Notes under the pieces: generated by a model
What the model was told of the DNA's origin: nothing
What the model saw: only the letters and a program-made list of their open reading frames with translations
The model's database searches: none
NCBI RefSeq assembly: GCF_003097515.1
Contig: NZ_CP029188.1
Span: 6,492,531 to 6,556,530 of the forward strand
From: Streptomyces tirandamycinicus
GTDB lineage: Bacteria > Actinomycetota > Actinomycetes > Streptomycetales > Streptomycetaceae
Reading direction: 5' to 3'
DNA length: 64,000 nucleotides
Translations under genes and position numbers: made by a program
Shown here: one piece after another, positions 60,336 through 64,000 of the stretch
Layout: each line of letters begins with the position of its first letter
Position numbering within the stretch: the stretch's first letter is position 1

Positions 60336-62408
60336 ATGGCTGATCGGGCAGCGGGGGCCCTGTCGCTTCCCGACGACTGGCCCGCCAACCCGGATCTGAG
60401 CCTGGCCCTCAACCGTATGGGCAGCTTCGACTGGGACCTCGACAGCGGGCTGATGCACCTCGATCAGCCCGCTCTCGACGTGTTCGACACGCCCGCCGAC
60501 CAGTACGACGGCCGCCCCGAGAGCCTCGCCCGGCGCTTCCCGCGCGGCGAGGCGGCCAGGCTGGACGAGCTGGTCTCGCAGGCGCTGAAGAACGGCAGCT
60601 CCCACTACGGCGCGTACTTCCGCATCCGCTGCCGCAACGGGACCCTGCGCTGGACGCACACCCAGGGGTCGGTGCTCCGCGATGCCGGCGGCCGGGCGCA
60701 CCGCATCATCGGCATCGTCCGCGACGCCACCCGGGAGCTCGCGGAATCCTCCGCCCGGGTCGAGCTCGACGCCGAACGCCGCCGCCAGACCAGCGTCGTG
60801 GAGAGCACCACGGCCGCCCTCGCCCACGCCAGGACCGTCAGCGACGTCATCGACGTGCTCAAGGACTCGCACGGGCTGGAGCACCTCGGCGCCACCAGCC
60901 TGGTGATGGGGCTGCTGGAGTCAGGCCGCATCCACCTCGTCGCGGAGGGACCGGAGGGCTCCTTCGTCCCCGGCACCCGCTTCACCCGGGTCGACGAGCA
61001 GTACCCGATGAGCGAGGTCATCCGCACCCTGGTGCCCCGGTTCATCGAGTCCAAGGAGGACTTCGCCGGCTCCTACCCCCGGCTCTGGCCGCACATCAGC
61101 GGACTCGGCATCACCTCGGCGGCCTACATGCCGCTGATCGCCCAGGCCCGGCCGATCGGCGCGCTCGGTCTGCTCTACCGGGAGAAGACCGGCTTCACCA
61201 CCGAGGAGCGGAATCTGCTCGTGGCGCTGAGCAGCAGCATCGCGCAGAGCCTGCAGCGGGCCATGCTCTTCGAGCAGGAGCACGACCTGGCCGAGGGACT
61301 CCAGCAGGCCATGCTGCCCCGCCGTATCCCCTCCGTCCCCGGGGCGAGGATCGCGGTGCGCTACCGCTCGGCCCGCCTCGGCCGGGACATCGGCGGCGAC
61401 TGGTACGACGTCATCCCGCTGCCCGGCGGCCGGGTCGGCGCGATCATCGGCGACGTCCAGGGCCACGACACCCACGCCGCCGCGGTCATGGGCCAGTTGC
61501 GGATCGTGCTGCGCGCGTACGCGGCCGAAGGGCACACCCCCGCGACCGTGATGGCCCGCGCCTCGGTCTTCCTCCACGAGCTCGACACCGACCGCTTCGC
61601 GACCTGCATCTACGCGGAGGCCGACCTCACCACCGGAGTCGTGCAGATGGTCCGCGCGGGCCATGTCGACCCGCTGCTCCTCGACTCCGGCGGCGAGGCC
61701 CGCCGGATCTCGGTGGAGGGCGGGCTGCCGCTCGGGCTGTCCGCCGAGTTCGGCCGGCTCGAGTACCCCGTCGCCACCGTGGAACTCGACCCCGGGCAGA
61801 CCCTGTTGCTCTACACCGACGGGCTCGTCGAGCAGCCGGGTGCCGACCTCGACGACGGCATGCGGCAGCTCACCACCATGATCCGGGGCGGTTCCAAGAA
61901 CCTCCAGATGCTCGCGGACCAGCTCTGCGAGGAGGTCGGCGAGCGGGGCGGCGACGACGACGTCGCCCTGCTGCTGCTCCAGCGCCGCGGCGCGTACGCC
62001 CCGCACGCCGGGGGGCGGTTGCAGCAGCACGTCGCCCAGAACGACCCCGAGGCGCTCAGCTCCGCCCGGCACATGATCCGGGCCGCCGTGCGGGCCTGGG
62101 GCGCCGCGGACCGGTCGGACGAGATCGAGCTGGCCGCGGACGAGCTGATCACCAATGCCCTGATGCACACCGACGGCGGGGCGATCGTGACCGTACGCGT
62201 GCTGACGGGCACCGAACGACGGCTGCGGGCCGAGGTCGAGGACTCCTCCAGCGCCCTGCCCAGGCGGCGGGAGGCCGGGGACGCCGGGGTCTCCGGCCGG
62301 GGGCTGATGCTGGTGGACCGGCTGGCGGACGTCTGGGGCGTGGAGTCGCGCGGCACCGGCAAGTGCGTGTGGTGCGAGTTCACCGTCCCGGACCGGTCGG
62401 CAACCTGA
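60336..62408 (+). CDS. PAS-GAF-SpoIIE phosphatase-HATPase regulator
   Basis: 690 residues. PAS domain (about 25-135; GTLRWTHTQGSVLRD), GAF domain (about 150-300), PP2C/SpoIIE phosphatase (about 320-530; metal-binding Asp in IGGDWYDV, IGDVQGHD, TDGLVE and GDDDVALLLL), and a C-terminal anti-sigma-type HATPase (about 560-685; ELAADELITNALMHTDGG N-box, GRGLMLVDRLA G-box). Such proteins combine a phosphatase that activates anti-anti-sigma factors with a kinase-like ATPase, and sit in partner-switching stress or development pathways of Streptomyces. There are no membrane segments, so it is cytosolic, probably sensing a small molecule or redox state. Confidence 0.92.
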   Translation: MADRAAGALSLPDDWPANPDLSLALNRMGSFDWDLDSGLMHLDQPALDVFDTPADQYDGRPESLARRFPRGEAARLDELVSQALKNGSSHYGAYFRIRCRNGTLRWTHTQGSVLRDAGGRAHRIIGIVRDATRELAESSARVELDAERRRQTSVVESTTAALAHARTVSDVIDVLKDSHGLEHLGATSLVMGLLESGRIHLVAEGPEGSFVPGTRFTRVDEQYPMSEVIRTLVPRFIESKEDFAGSYPRLWPHISGLGITSAAYMPLIAQARPIGALGLLYREKTGFTTEERNLLVALSSSIAQSLQRAMLFEQEHDLAEGLQQAMLPRRIPSVPGARIAVRYRSARLGRDIGGDWYDVIPLPGGRVGAIIGDVQGHDTHAAAVMGQLRIVLRAYAAEGHTPATVMARASVFLHELDTDRFATCIYAEADLTTGVVQMVRAGHVDPLLLDSGGEARRISVEGGLPLGLSAEFGRLEYPVATVELDPGQTLLLYTDGLVEQPGADLDDGMRQLTTMIRGGSKNLQMLADQLCEEVGERGGDDDVALLLLQRRGAYAPHAGGRLQQHVAQNDPEALSSARHMIRAAVRAWGAADRSDEIELAADELITNALMHTDGGAIVTVRVLTGTERRLRAEVEDSSSALPRRREAGDAGVSGRGLMLVDRLADVWGVESRGTGKCVWCEFTVPDRSAT

Positions 62409-62418
62409 AGACTACCTG

Positions 62419-62429
62419 ACGGTAACCGT
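62419..62429. promoter_or_regulatory. Short dyad upstream of the acyltransferase
   Basis: ACGGTAACCGT is a perfect 5+1+5 inverted repeat. A half-like copy ACCGTAACCGA lies at about 62450. The pair sits 60-90 bp before the WS/DGAT start and could bind a repressor. Confidence 0.35.
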
Positions 62430-62507
62430 ATGTAACGTGATTGTACTTGACCGTAACCGACCGCAGGCGATTGACTGCTGATTCCTGTGTTCCGGCCCTC
62501 CTAGGAC

Positions 62508-63917
62508 ATGAGGACCCCCTTGAGCACCAAGCTGCTGGCACCCCTGGATCTGGCCTTCTGGCACCTCGAGTCCGCCGACCACCCGATGCACCTCGGCGCG
62601 CTCGCGTACTTCGCCCCGCCCGAGTCCGGGGACGCCGGTACCGGCACGTCCGGCAGCGAGGAGATCCTCGCCCTGCTGGCGGCCCGCGCCTCGGCGATTC
62701 CCCGGCTGCGCATGCGCGTCCGCGACGTGCTGCTGCCCGTGGGCGGTGCCGCCTGGACCGCGGACAAGGACTTCGACGTACGGCGTCATCTGCGCCGGAT
62801 CAGGCTGCCGGCGGGTGACTTCGCGGCGTCCGCGGCCACCCTCGCCGGGGAGCTGATGGAACGCCCGCTCGAACGGGGGCTGCCGCCCTGGGAGATGTAC
62901 CTGCTCACCGGAGGCCCGGGAGACCCGTTCGCCGTCCTGGTCAAGCTGCATCACGCCCTCGCCGACGGCATGCGGGCCGTCGCCATCGGGGCCGGGATCT
63001 TCGACGAGATCGCCGGGCCGCTCGCCGCACGCGCCTGCAGGCACGGCCGCCGGGCCGGCCGGAGCCCCGCGGCCGTACCGCCCCGCTCCTGGCTGCCCGG
63101 TCCCTGGCAGGTCGCCGGGATGGCCCGCGGCCGCATCGAGGAGCTGGGCCGGGCCGTCGGCGTCGGCGCCTCCCTGGTGGGCGCCTCGCTCGCCCGGGCC
63201 GGCCGGCTCGACCCGCGAGGCAGCGCGGCGCTCAGCGCCAGCTCCAGCGGCACCCGCAGGCTCGCCACATCGGTGCTCGACCTCGACGACGTCCACGAGG
63301 TCCGCAGGGTCGCCGGCGGCACCGCGAACGACGTCCTCCTCGCCACCGTCGCCGGGGCGCTGCGCCGCTGGATGGCCGAGCGGGGCGACGCCCTGCCGGC
63401 CGCCGACCCCTGCGCCCTCGTCCCGGTGTCGAGGCGCCGCCCCGGCGGCCCGCCCGGCTCCGCGAACAAGCTGTCCGCGTATCTGCTCGACCTCCCCGTC
63501 ACCGAACCCGACCCCTGGGCCCGGCTGTACGCGGTCCGCGCCGGCATGGACCGGAACAAGTCGGCCGGGCCGCTGCGCGGCGCGGGTGCGGTCGCCGTGC
63601 TCGCCGACCAGCTTCCGCCGCTCGCCCACCGGTTCGGGGCGCCCCTCGCCGGGAACGCCGCCCGGATGCTGTTCGACCTGCTCGCGACCAGCGTGCCGCT
63701 GCCCCGCTCCGCACTGTCGCTCGGCGGCTGCCCGCTGCGTGCGATCTACCCGATGGCGCCGCTCGCCCGCGGCCAGTCCCTCGCCGTGGCGATGTCGACG
63801 TACGGCGGCCGGGTGCACTTCGGGCTGGTCGCCGACGGCAAGGCGCTGCCCGACGTGGACCGGCTGGCCCGCGCGGTCGAGGAGGAGCTGGCGGCGCTGC
63901 TCGAGCTGGTCCGCTAG
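62508..63917 (+). CDS. WS/DGAT family acyltransferase
   Basis: 469 residues from ATG 62508. A TTG at 62520 (MSTKLLAPLD) has a better spaced AGGA and may be the real start. The bifunctional wax ester synthase / acyl-CoA:diacylglycerol acyltransferase family is shown by HHALADG (His148, His149, Asp153, Gly154), by the N-terminal LAPLDLAFWHLE, by ANDVLLATVAGALRRW, and by SVPLPRSALSLGGCPLRAIYPM in the C-terminal domain. It esterifies diacylglycerol or fatty alcohols with acyl-CoA to store neutral lipid, at the inner membrane face. It is preceded by a dyad and followed by a strong hairpin, so probably monocistronic. Confidence 0.92.
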   Translation: MRTPLSTKLLAPLDLAFWHLESADHPMHLGALAYFAPPESGDAGTGTSGSEEILALLAARASAIPRLRMRVRDVLLPVGGAAWTADKDFDVRRHLRRIRLPAGDFAASAATLAGELMERPLERGLPPWEMYLLTGGPGDPFAVLVKLHHALADGMRAVAIGAGIFDEIAGPLAARACRHGRRAGRSPAAVPPRSWLPGPWQVAGMARGRIEELGRAVGVGASLVGASLARAGRLDPRGSAALSASSSGTRRLATSVLDLDDVHEVRRVAGGTANDVLLATVAGALRRWMAERGDALPAADPCALVPVSRRRPGGPPGSANKLSAYLLDLPVTEPDPWARLYAVRAGMDRNKSAGPLRGAGAVAVLADQLPPLAHRFGAPLAGNAARMLFDLLATSVPLPRSALSLGGCPLRAIYPMAPLARGQSLAVAMSTYGGRVHFGLVADGKALPDVDRLARAVEEELAALLELVR

Positions 63918-63954
63918 CGTCCCGCGCCGGAGGCTGGGCTCTGCCGGTGGTTCG

Positions 63955-63984
63955 CCGGTCGCCGGTGGAGCGACCGGCGACCGG
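63955..63984 (+). terminator. Hairpin terminator after WS/DGAT
   Basis: CCGGTCGCCGGT (63955-63966), 6-nt loop, ACCGGCGACCGG (63973-63984), a perfect 12-bp stem 38 bp past the stop. Confidence 0.75.
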
Positions 63985-64000
63985 AACACGGCGCCCGGAA

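Noticed and set aside
1..64000. CRISPR arrays, rRNA or tRNA genes, replication or attachment sites
   Set aside because: No regularly spaced short repeats, rRNA-like stretches, cloverleaf with TTC-containing T-arm, or flanking att-like direct repeats were recognised by eye; a tRNAscan or Infernal run was not possible.

Overview
The window is high-GC actinobacterial DNA, almost certainly Streptomyces. The signs are overwhelming G/C third positions, GTG/TTG starts, rare TTA codons, a lipoprotein plus SpoIIE-type phosphatase pair, and a Rpf/LysM/M23 cell-wall hydrolase.

Left two thirds (1-43653): most of a type I polyketide cluster of the tirandamycin / dienoyl-tetramic-acid class. Three giant minus-strand PKS genes form one assembly line read right to left. 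PKS A (23690-41176) has a KSQ loading module and modules 1-3. PKS B (8803-23589) has modules 4-6. PKS C (393-8798) has modules 7-8. A type II thioesterase, cut by the left edge, overlaps the end of PKS C by 4 bp. Upstream lie a bicovalent-FAD BBE-type oxidase with the His62/Cys122 pair of TamL/TrdL and a divergent 4'-phosphopantetheinyl transferase. No thioesterase domain or NRPS is visible, so the chain should be offloaded by genes left of the window. Predicted order: acetyl (KSQ, malonyl) | M1 methylmalonyl, KR with catalytic Tyr to Phe | M2 malonyl, KR(B) | M3 methylmalonyl, DH-KR | M4 methylmalonyl, KR(A) | M5 methylmalonyl, KR(A) | M6 methylmalonyl, DH-KR | M7 malonyl, DH-KR | M8 malonyl, no reduction. 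M6-M8 fit the dienoyl-tetramate half of tirandamycin, and the M1 ketone fits its ketal carbon.

The most striking feature is a nearly perfect 4650-bp tandem repeat (11605-16254 and 16255-20904) inside PKS B. It adds one whole in-frame module. Without it the line would have exactly the seven extensions that the carbon count of tirandamycin requires. The PKS genes also carry other near-identical AT, KR and KS patches, signs of recombination between modules.

Middle (43654-47759): a decayed strip holding a promoter, leader and terminator with no intact gene between them, and pseudogenes of a PIN-domain toxin, a GH78 alpha-L-rhamnosidase and an anti-sigma-like ATPase. It separates the cluster from housekeeping DNA.

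Right third (47760-64000): panD, an Asp/Glu-racemase-like protein, a proline-rich ORF, gnd, a secreted Rpf-LysM-M23 hydrolase, a FhuF-like Fe-S protein, a zinc-ribbon SDR, an orphan 56-residue peptide, a YndJ - DUF1990 - lipase-maturation-factor operon with twin palindromic operators, a lipoprotein, a PAS-GAF-SpoIIE-HATPase regulator and a WS/DGAT acyltransferase. In-frame TTA (bldA-type) codons occur in PKS A, in the FAD oxidase and in the hydrolase.
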